From: CBDDEC01 sp965226785
Lineage (GTDB): Bacteria > Chloroflexota > Dehalococcoidia > UBA2979
NCBI GenBank assembly: GCA_965226785.1
Contig: CBDDEC010000002.1
Location: 620,001-684,000 of the forward strand
Direction of reading: 5' to 3'
Length of the DNA stretch: 64,000 nucleotides
Shown one piece after another: positions 33,575-44,030 of this stretch; within the stretch, counting starts at the first letter, position 1; each line of letters begins with the position of its first letter. Under the pieces are notes generated by a model that ran no database searches, was not told where the DNA came from, and was given only the letters and a program-made list of their open reading frames with translations. The position numbers and the translations under genes were made by a program.

Positions 33575-34174
33575 ATGCTCTTTCGCACCCGTGACCATGA
33601 AGCGATCGAGGCCGGGGTGGTGACGATGACCGTTCGCGCCTGGCGGCGTCCGCAGGCGCGCGTCGGCGGCGAGTACCGGCTGAGCCCGCGTGGGGTGATC
33701 GTGGTGGACGCCCTCGACGGTGTGGCGATCGACGACCTCACTGACCGCGACGCCGCCGCCTGCGGATTCGCCGACCGCGCGGAGCTGCTCGGCCAGCTCG
33801 GTGCGCCGAGGACGGATCGCCGAAGCGTCGAGCCGTTGACGCGGCTCCGCTTTCACTACGAAGCGCGCCTCGACGAGCGTGTGGAGCTGGCGCGCGACGA
33901 TCACCTCGACCGCGAGGCACTCGCGGCACTGGCGGCGCGGCTGGCAGGTATGGACGTCCGCAGCAAGCACGGCGCCTGGACGCTCGACACGCTGCGGGCG
34001 ATCGAGGCGTCGCCGCTGGTGGTCTCGACCCAACTCGCCGCCGCGCTCGGGCGGGAGACACGGCCGTTCAAGGCGGATGTGCGCAAGCTCAAGAAGCTGG
34101 GCCTGACGATCAGCCACGAAGTGGGCTACGCGCTCTCACCCCGAGGTCGCGCACTGCTCGAGCATCTGCGCTAG
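33575..34174 (+). CDS. ASCH-domain protein with C-terminal winged helix
   Basis: A 199-residue protein. Residues 1-110 resemble an ASCH domain, an RNA- or nucleotide-binding beta barrel: HEAIEAGVVTMTVRAWRRPQ, GGEYRLSPRGVIVVDAL, LTDRDAAACGFADRAELLGQ, LTRLRFHYEA. Residues about 125-199 look like a winged helix (TLDTLRAIEASPLVVSTQLA, DVRKLKKLGLTISHEVG, LSPRGRALLEHLR). This combination suggests a regulator that joins RNA or nucleotide sensing to DNA binding. The ATG at 33575 fits the ASCH start; the upstream frame is non-conserved. Confidence 0.65.
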   Translation: MLFRTRDHEAIEAGVVTMTVRAWRRPQARVGGEYRLSPRGVIVVDALDGVAIDDLTDRDAAACGFADRAELLGQLGAPRTDRRSVEPLTRLRFHYEARLDERVELARDDHLDREALAALAARLAGMDVRSKHGAWTLDTLRAIEASPLVVSTQLAAALGRETRPFKADVRKLKKLGLTISHEVGYALSPRGRALLEHLR

Positions 34175-34188
34175 CGGCGGCTTCGGCG

Positions 34189-34683
34189 TTAGGCCCAGCG
34201 CTCGTGCAGCACGAACTCGTCGAGGTCGATGCGACCTTCGCCACGGGAGACCGCGTGACCGCCGGTCGGGTAACCGAACGTGATCGCCATCGCGACGGTG
34301 GCGTCCGGCGGTAGGCCGAGCAGCGCTCGGGCGCAGTCGTCGTGCTGGATGCCGACCGGGCAACTCGCCACGCCCTCGGCGTTCGCAGCGACCATCATGT
34401 TCTGCGCCGTGCGGCCGGCGTCGAACGGCCGGCTGTCGCCGAGGCGTACGACGACGACGACCAGCGGCGTCAGCGGGAAATGCGCCGCGAAGTCGGCGCA
34501 CTGCGCCAGCTCAGCCTTGCGTTCGTCGGTCTCGATGAGAATCAACCGGATCGGCTGCTCGTTCTTCGAGGAGCCGGCCATCCGACCGGCTTGCAGGATG
34601 CGCTCCAGCGTCTCCGCCTCGATCGGCCGCTGTTCGTACTCGCGGGTGTCCCGCTTGCTCACGATCGCGCGGTATGCGTCCAC
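34189..34683 (-). CDS. Nitroreductase family protein
   Basis: A 164-residue FMN-binding nitroreductase. SKRDTREYEQRPIEAETLER and AGSSKNEQPIRLILIE form the phosphate and FMN-binding regions, and AQNMMVAANAEGVASCPVG and ITFGYPTGG are conserved C-terminal blocks. It is shorter than classical NfsB proteins, similar to small Chloroflexota members. The likely reaction is NAD(P)H-dependent reduction of a nitro compound or quinone. The start is a GTG with GGGGA upstream. Confidence 0.82.
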   Translation of the reverse strand: MDAYRAIVSKRDTREYEQRPIEAETLERILQAGRMAGSSKNEQPIRLILIETDERKAELAQCADFAAHFPLTPLVVVVVRLGDSRPFDAGRTAQNMMVAANAEGVASCPVGIQHDDCARALLGLPPDATVAMAITFGYPTGGHAVSRGEGRIDLDEFVLHERWA

Positions 34684-35018
34684 GGTGTCCCCGTTCCGCT
34701 GGGTCGGCTCGTCGAGGGCTCAGCCTAGCCGCCATCGGGCGTCGCGGTGCAGATCAGCGCCATCGCAGCTTCAGCGGCGCCCTTCGCCATTCGGCTCGTA
34801 GCGCCGTCGCGGCGCTGCGAGCAGAGGTGACAAATTGCAGTTCGCACGCAGATCCAATCTGGGTTTAGTTGGAGTATCTCCAACAGACTTGCGGGTAGTG
34901 GTGTGTTGCATTAAGAAATGCACGCTAGGCACGGGATGCTCGCTTAAAGCTTTCCACCGCGGCCGCTTCTTGCGGAAGTCCGTCAACGGACGGGCGTCGC
35001 TGTGGGTGAGGGGGAACT
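34684..35018. promoter_or_regulatory. Intergenic control region with two inverted repeats
   Basis: This stretch is less GC-rich than its surroundings. GTTGGAG and CTCCAAC form a 7-bp repeat around TAT (34868-34884), and TGCATT and AATGCA form a 6-bp repeat with a 4-base spacer (34907-34922). TTGCGG (34889-34894), a 17-base spacer and TAAGAA (34912-34917) could be a weak promoter that overlaps the second repeat. It lies about 100 bases before the peptide-binding lipoprotein gene. No coding frame is convincing. Confidence 0.4.
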
Positions 35019-36818
<1,800 letters not shown>

Positions 36819-36879
36819 AGGAGATGTCCCGGGACTTCCCGGAGCGAGCGTCCCTGGACCCGGCGCTCGCAACGGGTAC

Positions 36880-36915
36880 AAGGGGCGGTGCCTTCGGGCA
36901 TCGTCCCTTCTCTTT
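36880..36915 (+). terminator. Hairpin terminator with UUCG loop
   Basis: A 13-pair stem with two G-U pairs (36880-36892 with 36897-36909) closed by a UUCG tetraloop and followed by CTCTTTG. It follows the lipoprotein gene and may also serve the convergent P450 gene. Confidence 0.7.
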
Positions 36916-36970
36916 GCCCTCGGACCGTTCGAGGAGCGACCGGCCGCGCTGCGGTGGTCGTGGACGGGCG

Positions 36971-38179
36971 CTAGCTGCGCCCGATGAGCTCCAGCCGGCG
37001 CATGCCGCGCATCTGGAAGTTCTCCTCGCGCAGGGCTCCGTCACCTCCGAGCTGGAGTTCGTCGAAGCGTTCGAGCAGCTCCGCGAACATGATCTCGAGC
37101 TCCATTTCCGCCAGCGGCGCGCCGAGGCAGAAGTGCGGTCCGAGGCCGAAGTTGAGGTGCCGCGAACGGCCGCGTCCGATATCGAACCTGTCGGGATCCT
37201 CGAACTCCTCCGGGTCGCGCGTGGCCGCGCCGCCCATCGCCAGCACCGAGTCGCCGAGGCGCAGGTGGCGGCCTCCCAGTTCGGCCGGCTCGGACACCCA
37301 GCGGAAGTGGACGTGTGTCGGCCCGTCGAAGCGCAGCATCTCCGACACCGCGTCCGGCATCAGCGCGGGATCCTCGCGGAGCCGCGCCAGTTGGTCCGGA
37401 TGCTCGAGGAGCAGCGACACGCCGTTCGCGAGGCTGGACCCCACCGGCGTCGTGCCGGCGGTGTAGAGGAACGTGACGAAGGCGAGAAGCTCGTCGGCCG
37501 AGAGCACATCACCCTCCGCCTCCGCCTCGGTCAAGATGTAGATCAGCGAACGGTTGGTGTCGCCCTTGTGCTCCTCGCGGAACCGATCGAGGTATGCGCG
37601 CAGTGCTTCCGCTCCGGCTTGCGCCGCCGTGATCGCCTCGGGCGGGATGCGCTCGCCAGAGGTGCCGAGGATGATCGCGCGTGCCCAGTTGTGCACCGCC
37701 TCGCGGTCCTCGTCCGGCAGTCCGAGCAGATCGCCGGTGACCAGCAGCGGCAGCGGATAGGCCAGCGTCTGGATCAGGTCGAAGGGCTCGCCGTCCGGCA
37801 CCCGTTCGAGGATCTCCCGTGCGTAGCGACGGATCGTGTCGCGACGCGACTCGACCATGCGCGGCGTGAACGCCCGGTTGACGATCGAGCGCAGGCGCGT
37901 GTGCACAGGCGGATCGGAGTGCACGATCAGCGGCGTATCGCCCAGCGGCGACCGGCTGCGCGCCTCTTCCACCATCCCCGCCATGCGCCCCCCGGCCGAC
38001 CGCGGGTTGGACGAGTAGTGCTGCTGGTCCCGCAGCACCTCGACGCAGTCGGCGTAGCGGGTGACCACCCAGGCCTGCATCTGCTTCGAGTAGTGGACCG
38101 GGTCGTCCTCGCGCAGCCGCGCCAGCGAGGGATAGGGGTCGCGCAGGTAGGAGGGCCGGAACGGATTGAAGTACGCCAA
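36971..38179 (-). CDS. Cytochrome P450 (first copy)
   Basis: A 402-residue bacterial class I P450. Heme-binding motif FGLGPHFCLGAPLA with Cys351, the ExxR pair in SEMLRF, and the PFRPSYLRDPYP N-terminus are clear. The I-helix oxygen-activation motif, usually AGxETT, reads AGTTPV (241-246), so the usual acid-threonine pair is missing. The start is set at a TTG (38179), which matches the N-terminus of the second P450 (MPFFNPYRKSYVEDPYP); the upstream frame is basic low-complexity. It probably hydroxylates a hydrophobic substrate and needs a ferredoxin and reductase not seen nearby. Confidence 0.85.
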   Translation of the reverse strand: MAYFNPFRPSYLRDPYPSLARLREDDPVHYSKQMQAWVVTRYADCVEVLRDQQHYSSNPRSAGGRMAGMVEEARSRSPLGDTPLIVHSDPPVHTRLRSIVNRAFTPRMVESRRDTIRRYAREILERVPDGEPFDLIQTLAYPLPLLVTGDLLGLPDEDREAVHNWARAIILGTSGERIPPEAITAAQAGAEALRAYLDRFREEHKGDTNRSLIYILTEAEAEGDVLSADELLAFVTFLYTAGTTPVGSSLANGVSLLLEHPDQLARLREDPALMPDAVSEMLRFDGPTHVHFRWVSEPAELGGRHLRLGDSVLAMGGAATRDPEEFEDPDRFDIGRGRSRHLNFGLGPHFCLGAPLAEMELEIMFAELLERFDELQLGGDGALREENFQMRGMRRLELIGRS

Positions 38180-38277
38180 CGCCGCGCCTCGCCTGCGGTC
38201 TCGCTCACCTCGACGCTCCGCAGTGTAGATCGGCGGCGCGGTGACGTCGGCGGGGCGATGGTCAGGAGCGTCGAGGG

Positions 38278-39441
38278 CTAACCCTCGCCCAGGCGCGTCA
38301 GCACGACGATGGCCCAACCGTTGCCCTGCGGATGCGGTGCGAGCATCAGACGGACGCGGTCGTTGAGCAGCGAGGATGCGATCTCTTCGTCCAGCGTCGA
38401 GCCGGCGACGACGCGAGCCCAGACGACCTCGCCCGTATCGGTCTCGACGTTGAGCGACGCGGGAACCGTGACTTCGCGCACGGTGCCCTCGATGATCTCC
38501 TCACCAAACCAGACGAACTGGCTCCCCGCCTCGTCGGTCCGGACCTCGTACCGTGCCCCGCCCTGGTGGTCGATGAGCACCACATAGCCGGGCAAGCGGA
38601 TCGGGTCGCAGCGGCCGAGGCGTCGAGGTGTCTCGAAGCATGTGTCCGACCACTCCACCCGCTCGATCGAGGCCACGTCGAGGCCCCCGGACGCGAGCAT
38701 CACGCTGAGTGCCTGCAGAGCCGCCCCGGAGACGCGATCCGGGTCGTCAGCTTCAGGTCGCTCGCGATGCGGATCACGCTCGATCCAGATCACCAGCGGC
38801 ACATCCGAACTCGGGCGACCATCACCGGCGACGATTACCGGATCCCCATAGCGAAGTGACGCGACGATCGTGGTGTCCGATCCCGGTGACAACGAGTACC
38901 CGATGCTGTGTGGATCCAGAGTATTCGGGAAGTCACCGGTGATCCCCAGCGAACCGTCGTCGGCCGACGAGAATGTTCCCTCCACGATCCAGTCAGTCGC
39001 CCAGACGAGCTGCGTTCCATCGAGATTGCTGCGTACCTGGTACGACACCTCGCCCGCCAGAAAGATTCGCACGAGGTAGCCCGGAACGATCCCCTGGTCG
39101 CACTGCTGCTTGGGGCGGGCGAATCCGAGGCACGAATCCGGCCAATCGGTCCTGACGACGTGGTCGAGCGACAGCCCCGAGGCGTCGGTACCGAGCCATC
39201 CGGCAAGCGCGGCGACCGAGGCCTCGACCACGTCGCCTGCTTGCGCGCTAAACCGGGGAGCGGGCGTCGCGGTCGCCACCGCGGTCGATGTCGCCACGGC
39301 CGTTCCCGTTCCTGTCGCGGTCGCCGTCACCTCCGCGGTCGCCGTCACCTCGGGGGTTGGCGAGGGCTCTGACGGCGGGGCGCTCGAGGTGCAGGAGGCG
39401 AGCACCAGCACTGCGAGGGCGGCAAAGGCAAGTCGGAGCAT
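38278..39441 (-). CDS. Lipoprotein with two repeats of a Cys-paired domain
   Basis: A 387-residue lipoprotein: signal with lipobox VLASC (Cys17), a Thr/Ala/Pro linker (to about 65), then two related modules. Module 1 has WPDSCLGFARPKQQCDQGIVPGY..., module 2 has WSDTCFETPRRLGRCDPIRLPGY, both followed by strands with YQVRSNLDG or YEVRTDEAG. The W-x-D-x-C...C...PGY pattern with a following YxVRTD strand is common in secreted Chloroflexota and cyanobacterial proteins of unknown function. It lies between the two P450 genes on the same strand. Confidence 0.7.
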   Translation of the reverse strand: MLRLAFAALAVLVLASCTSSAPPSEPSPTPEVTATAEVTATATGTGTAVATSTAVATATPAPRFSAQAGDVVEASVAALAGWLGTDASGLSLDHVVRTDWPDSCLGFARPKQQCDQGIVPGYLVRIFLAGEVSYQVRSNLDGTQLVWATDWIVEGTFSSADDGSLGITGDFPNTLDPHSIGYSLSPGSDTTIVASLRYGDPVIVAGDGRPSSDVPLVIWIERDPHRERPEADDPDRVSGAALQALSVMLASGGLDVASIERVEWSDTCFETPRRLGRCDPIRLPGYVVLIDHQGGARYEVRTDEAGSQFVWFGEEIIEGTVREVTVPASLNVETDTGEVVWARVVAGSTLDEEIASSLLNDRVRLMLAPHPQGNGWAIVVLTRLGEG

Positions 39442-39548
39442 TGCAGCGTCTCTCCATGCGCGAACCGCACGAGGAACGATCGCGCCGATTGCAGGAGTGA
39501 GCGTAGGACGCGAGCGGAGGGATGAGCTGACCTGCCTCTATCCGCCTT

Positions 39549-40808
39549 CTATTCGCTCGCGCTTACGAGCTTGCCCACAAGCTTGAGGTAGCGCGGGCCG
39601 CGGAGCGGCAGCGCGCCGCCCCACTCGACGCCACGGCGGGGGACCTCGAGGGTGTCGAAGCGCGCGAGCAGCTCTTCGATCATCGTCTCGCCGAGGATGC
39701 GGACGCTGGGCATGCCGAGGCAGAAGTGGATGCCACGGCCGAAGTTGAGGTGCGTGGGGGCGCGACGTTCGACATCGAGGCGGTCGGGATCGGCGAACTC
39801 GGCGGGGTCGCGGCCGGCTGCGCCGACCATGACGAGGATGGCCTGCCCGCGCCTGATGTGCTGTCCGGCGAGGTCGGTGTCTGCAGTGACGAAGCGCATC
39901 ACCTCCTGCGTCGGGCCGTCGTAGCGCAGGGCCTCGTCCACGGCGTTGGGCATGAGGTCCCGGCGGGCACGCAGCTTCGCGTACTGCTCCGGGTGCGCCG
40001 CGAGAGCGTGGAGCATGTTGCCGAGGAAGAAGGCGGTCGAGTTGTTGCCGCTGACGGCGATGTCATACGCCATCTTCACCCGCTCATCGGGCGCGAGTGC
40101 CGGCGCGAGCTCTCCGCTGGCCGTGGGCTCGACGCCCGTCGAGGGCTGCACGAGCACGTCGAGGAGGCTGCCCGTCGTGCCCCGTTCGTCGGCGACGAGC
40201 TGCTTCAGCTCCTCGAAGATCACGCCCTCGGCGCGCTGGGCCTGGCGGGCGAGCATGGGGTCGCGGTGGCTGTGGGCGCGCGCGGCCTGCACGGCGAGCG
40301 CGGCGTCTCGATAGCGCCGCACGCGGTCCTCCGGGATGCCGAGCAGCGCGATCACGAAGTCGACCGGCAGTGGGTTGGCGAGCCCAGCCATCGCCTCGAA
40401 GGGCTGCCCGGCCTCGGCGACGTCGAGCAGCCGTGCGGCGTTGGCGGCGGTTGACTCGCGCAGCGCAGCGACCGCCCCCGGCGTGAACGCCCGCTGCACG
40501 GCCAGTCGGGAGCGCCGATGCGCGGGCTCGTCCGAGCGCACCATCGGCACGCGTTCGCCGAACCTCGAGCCGGTGCGCTGCGAGTCGAGCTGCTCCGCCA
40601 ACTGGCTGCCGCCGACGGCCGCCGGGTCGGCGGGGTTCGAGACGAAGGTGTCAGGGTCGCCGAGGATCTGCGCGCACGCAGCGTAGGAGGTGACGATCCA
40701 GGCATCGAGCTCGGCGCTGCGGAAGACCGGCGCTTCGGCGCGCAGTGTGGCCAGCGAGGGGTAGGGATCCTCGACGTAGGACTTGCGGTAGGGATTGAAG
40801 AAGGGCAT
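39549..40808 (-). CDS. Cytochrome P450 (second copy)
   Basis: A 419-residue P450, clearly related to the first copy at both ends. Heme motif FGRGIHFCLGMP (Cys363) and ExxR in DEALRY are intact. The I-helix motif is SGNNST (253-258) in place of AGxETT: Asn replaces the acidic residue and Ser-Thr the threonine pair. The start at 40808 begins at the conserved N-terminus; there is no clear Shine-Dalgarno, so a leaderless transcript is possible. It is divergent from the oxidoreductase gene. Confidence 0.85.
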   Translation of the reverse strand: MPFFNPYRKSYVEDPYPSLATLRAEAPVFRSAELDAWIVTSYAACAQILGDPDTFVSNPADPAAVGGSQLAEQLDSQRTGSRFGERVPMVRSDEPAHRRSRLAVQRAFTPGAVAALRESTAANAARLLDVAEAGQPFEAMAGLANPLPVDFVIALLGIPEDRVRRYRDAALAVQAARAHSHRDPMLARQAQRAEGVIFEELKQLVADERGTTGSLLDVLVQPSTGVEPTASGELAPALAPDERVKMAYDIAVSGNNSTAFFLGNMLHALAAHPEQYAKLRARRDLMPNAVDEALRYDGPTQEVMRFVTADTDLAGQHIRRGQAILVMVGAAGRDPAEFADPDRLDVERRAPTHLNFGRGIHFCLGMPSVRILGETMIEELLARFDTLEVPRRGVEWGGALPLRGPRYLKLVGKLVSASE

Positions 40809-40935
40809 CGCGAGGAGTGTAGCGGCCGTCCCCACCTCGATCGGCCGGCCAACGTCGGGCGGCGATGCGCTATCGTCGCCGTCGGTCAGAGAGACCTCGA
40901 CGGACGGCGACTGGCGCAGCGAGGAGCGGAACACG

Positions 40936-42168
40936 ATGGCGAACGGGCAGCGGCTGGGGATCGGGTTCGTGGGCGCGGGGTTCGTCGCGCAGTTCCACAT
41001 CCAGAGCCTCGTCTCGGTCCGCGATGCCGACGTGGCCGGCGTCTTCGCGCCCACACGCGCGCACGCCGAGAAGGCGGCCACCCTGGCGCGCGACCTCGGC
41101 GTGGGCGACCCCACGGTTCACGCTTCGATCTCCGAACTCGTACGCGACCCGAACGTGCAGGCGATCTGGATCTGCGCGCCGAACGATGTCCGCGTCGCGG
41201 TCGTCGAGGAGATCGTGGCGGCGATACAGGGCGACGCGGAGCTCCTGGGCGTTGCGTGCGAGAAGCCGCTCGCGCGCAACGTCGTCGAGGGCACGCGGAT
41301 GCTCGAGCTGATCGAGGAGACCGGCCTCAAGCACGGCTACCTCGAGAACCAGGTGTTCGCGCCGAGCCTGGCGCGTGGCAAGGAGATCATCTGGCGACGC
41401 GGCGTGCCGGCCAGCGGCCGCCCCTACCTCGCACGCGCGTCCGAGGAGCACGCGGGGCCACACATGCCGTGGTTCTGGTCCGGCGAGCGTCAGGGCGGCG
41501 GTGTCCTCAACGACATGCTCTGCCACTCGTTCGAGGCGGCGCGGTTCTTGCTGACGGAGCCCGGCCAGCCTCGCTCGACCGTCGAGGTGATCGACGTGAG
41601 CGCCCAGATCGCCTCGCTGAAGTGGACCGACCCCCACTACGCATCGGCGCTGAAGGAGGAGTTCGGCGTCGACTACACACAGACGCCCGCGGAGGACTTC
41701 GCGCGCGCGGTGGTGACGCTGAACGCGGGCGGCCGACCCGCCCTCGTCGAGGCGACGACCTCATGGAACTTCGTCGGCGCCGGGCTGCGACTGCGCATGG
41801 AGCTGCTCGGCCCCGAGTACTCGATGCAGGTCGACACGCTGAACTCCGACCTTGAGGTGTTCTTCTCGCGCAACGTCACGGGCAGCGAGGGCGAGGATCT
41901 GGTCGAGAAGCAGAACGCCGAGCAGGGCCTGATGCCGGTCGTCGCCGACGAACCGGCCGCCTATGGCTACGCCGAGGAGAACCGCCACATGGTCCGCGCC
42001 TTCCTCGACGGCGTCGCGCCCGAGGAGACCTGGCACGACGGTCTCGCCGTCACGGAGGTGCTGATGGCGTGCTACCTCTCGGCGGAACGCGGCTCGGTGG
42101 TGCGCTTCCCTGAGCCCGAACTCGCCTCGTTCATCCCCGCCGTCGCCCGCGGCGAATGGCGGCCGTAG
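40936..42168 (+). CDS. Gfo/Idh/MocA family oxidoreductase (first copy)
   Basis: A 410-residue NAD(P)-dependent oxidoreductase. The nucleotide-binding motif is IGFVGAGFVAQFH (about 9-21), the family EKP motif is CEKPLARN, and the catalytic His region is in GGGVLNDMLCHSFEAARFL. Substrates of this family are sugars, inositols and related polyols. GAGGAG lies upstream of the ATG. Its stop is 3 bases from the stop of the convergent phosphoesterase gene. Confidence 0.85.
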   Translation: MANGQRLGIGFVGAGFVAQFHIQSLVSVRDADVAGVFAPTRAHAEKAATLARDLGVGDPTVHASISELVRDPNVQAIWICAPNDVRVAVVEEIVAAIQGDAELLGVACEKPLARNVVEGTRMLELIEETGLKHGYLENQVFAPSLARGKEIIWRRGVPASGRPYLARASEEHAGPHMPWFWSGERQGGGVLNDMLCHSFEAARFLLTEPGQPRSTVEVIDVSAQIASLKWTDPHYASALKEEFGVDYTQTPAEDFARAVVTLNAGGRPALVEATTSWNFVGAGLRLRMELLGPEYSMQVDTLNSDLEVFFSRNVTGSEGEDLVEKQNAEQGLMPVVADEPAAYGYAEENRHMVRAFLDGVAPEETWHDGLAVTEVLMACYLSAERGSVVRFPEPELASFIPAVARGEWRP

Positions 42169-42171
42169 TAG

Positions 42172-42942
42172 CTACGCGATCTCGCCGAAGGCGCGAAGCA
42201 TGTCGTCCTCGCTCGGTGGGGCAAGGATGGTGCGGGACGCGAAATGCTCGGCGCTCGAGTACTCGGTCTTGCGCACGAGGGCGGCCGCGGCGTCGAGGTC
42301 GTACGTCGTGTGCCGGAACTCGATGTCCGGGCCGAGCAGCAGCCAGAAGGCGCCCGTCGCGCCCGAGGGCATGCCCACGCTGCCGGCGTTGATCACGCGT
42401 ACGTCGCCGATCGTGCGGTCCATTTGCATATGCGTGTGGCCGCACGCGACCACGCTCACGTCGAGGTCATCGAGGTGGGACCGGGCTCGCTCCTCGGGCG
42501 TGACGCGCGTGACGATCGCCGTTTCGGCGTGCGGGGTGGCGTGGCAGAAGAGGACGGGGCCGAGGCCGGTGATGTCGAGGGTGACGGTCTTCGGCCAGCT
42601 GGCAATCACGCTCTGGTAGGAGTGGACCCGCTCGCCGGCCCACCGCAACTCATCCTGCAAGGCCTGCGGGAGCGGCTTGCCTGAGGTCGTGCCGTGGTAG
42701 GTCACGTCCTCCGGGCTGGCGGCCGCCAGTTGGGCGAGCAGCACGAGCTCCCCGTTGCCGTGCACGAAGTGCACGGGCAGGTCGAGGTTCAGCAGCCGCT
42801 GGAGCGTTTCGGAGGGGAACGGGCCCGGCAGGACATCGCCGCCCACGACCATCGCATCCACCGCGGCGGCGCGGACCTCCTCGAGGACGGCGTCGAGCGC
42901 CGGCAGGTTGCAGTGGATGTCGCAGAGCAGGGCGACCCGCAT
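42172..42942 (-). CDS. Metallophosphoesterase (YfcE/ApaH-like), canonical motifs
   Basis: A 256-residue calcineurin-like phosphoesterase with all metal motifs intact: LLCDIHCN, VVGGDVLPG, VHGNGELV, FCHATPH and ACGHTHMQ. It contrasts with the degenerate copy at 8687-9307. It is 23 bases downstream of the second Gfo/Idh/MocA gene and probably in the same operon (44890 to 42172). The start has GGAGG upstream. Confidence 0.87.
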   Translation of the reverse strand: MRVALLCDIHCNLPALDAVLEEVRAAAVDAMVVGGDVLPGPFPSETLQRLLNLDLPVHFVHGNGELVLLAQLAAASPEDVTYHGTTSGKPLPQALQDELRWAGERVHSYQSVIASWPKTVTLDITGLGPVLFCHATPHAETAIVTRVTPEERARSHLDDLDVSVVACGHTHMQMDRTIGDVRVINAGSVGMPSGATGAFWLLLGPDIEFRHTTYDLDAAAALVRKTEYSSAEHFASRTILAPPSEDDMLRAFGEIA

Positions 42943-42965
42943 CTTGCCTCCGCACGGCCGCCGGC

Positions 42966-44030
42966 TCAGTCGAACCGCACCTCGCGGCCCAACGCGGCGG
43001 AGTCGTACATGCCATTGAGGACACGCTGCACGTTCAGCGTCTCCTCCGGCGTGACCAGCGGTGAGGCGTCGCCGCGGACGCAGTCGACGAAGTGCGCGAT
43101 CGCCTCGTTCCAGCCAGGCGCATGCGTCGGATCCTCGAGCGGCTCGGTGAGCTGCTCGCCGCCGTCGAGGCGGTAGCGCACCGGCGGGTCGTTGCGGACG
43201 CCACCCTCCGTGCCGACGAGCTGCAGCCACTCCTCGTTGCCTTCGATGTGCGCAGCCCACGAGGCGCGCAGCACCAGCGAGGCGTCACGGCCGCTCGGCA
43301 GCTCGAAGCGCACGAAGGCCGCGCCGAAGTCCTCGACATCGAACGCGGAGGGCTCCCAGTGCCGGCCGCGTGCATCGGCGACCTCGTCGCGCGTGCCGAA
43401 CTCGGTCGCGGTCGTTGCCGAGACCGAGACCGGGCGCGGGTTATCCATCAGCCACACCGCGAGGTCGAGCGCGTGCACGCCGATGTCGCAGACTGCGCCG
43501 CCGAACGAGGCGGCCTGGCTCGTGAACGAGCCCCAGCCGGGGATGCCGAGACGCCGCGCGTAGACCGTCTCTGCGAAGTAGACCGCGCCGAGGTCTCCTC
43601 GATCGACGGCCTCGCGCAGCACGCGGTTGCGGGGCTGGAAGCGCGTGTTCTGGTCCGCCATCAGCACCACATTGGCCTCGTGCGCGGCCGCGAACATGCG
43701 CTCGGCCTCGTCGACGGAGGTGGCGAGCGGCTTCTCGCAGAGCACGTGCGCACCGGCCTCGATGGCGCCGAGGGCGATCTCCGCGTGCCACATGTTCGGG
43801 ACACAGACCGAGACGACGTCCGGCTGCACCTCCGCGAGCATCGTGCGCCAGTCGGTGTCGACGCGCCCCACGCCATGCTTCGACGCAAGCTCGCTGGCGG
43901 CCGCTTCGTCGATGTCCGCGATGGCGACCACCTCGACGCCAGCGCGCGCGTAGCCGGGCAAGTGCCCGTGGTCGGCGATCCATCCGGCGCCGACGATGGC
44001 GGCGCGCGGGGTCGCAACTGTGCGAGTCAC
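42966..44030 (-). CDS. Gfo/Idh/MocA family oxidoreductase (second copy)
   Basis: A 354-residue NAD(P)-dependent oxidoreductase: AIVGAGWIADHGHLPGYARA nucleotide site, LCEKPLATS and VCDIGVHALDLAVWLMDNP catalytic region. It starts at a GTG overlapping the stop of the sugar isomerase gene by four bases (GTGA), which is strong evidence for a coupled pair. Together they suggest oxidation and epimerisation or isomerisation of a sugar-like compound. Confidence 0.86.
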   Translation of the reverse strand: MTRTVATPRAAIVGAGWIADHGHLPGYARAGVEVVAIADIDEAAASELASKHGVGRVDTDWRTMLAEVQPDVVSVCVPNMWHAEIALGAIEAGAHVLCEKPLATSVDEAERMFAAAHEANVVLMADQNTRFQPRNRVLREAVDRGDLGAVYFAETVYARRLGIPGWGSFTSQAASFGGAVCDIGVHALDLAVWLMDNPRPVSVSATTATEFGTRDEVADARGRHWEPSAFDVEDFGAAFVRFELPSGRDASLVLRASWAAHIEGNEEWLQLVGTEGGVRNDPPVRYRLDGGEQLTEPLEDPTHAPGWNEAIAHFVDCVRGDASPLVTPEETLNVQRVLNGMYDSAALGREVRFD

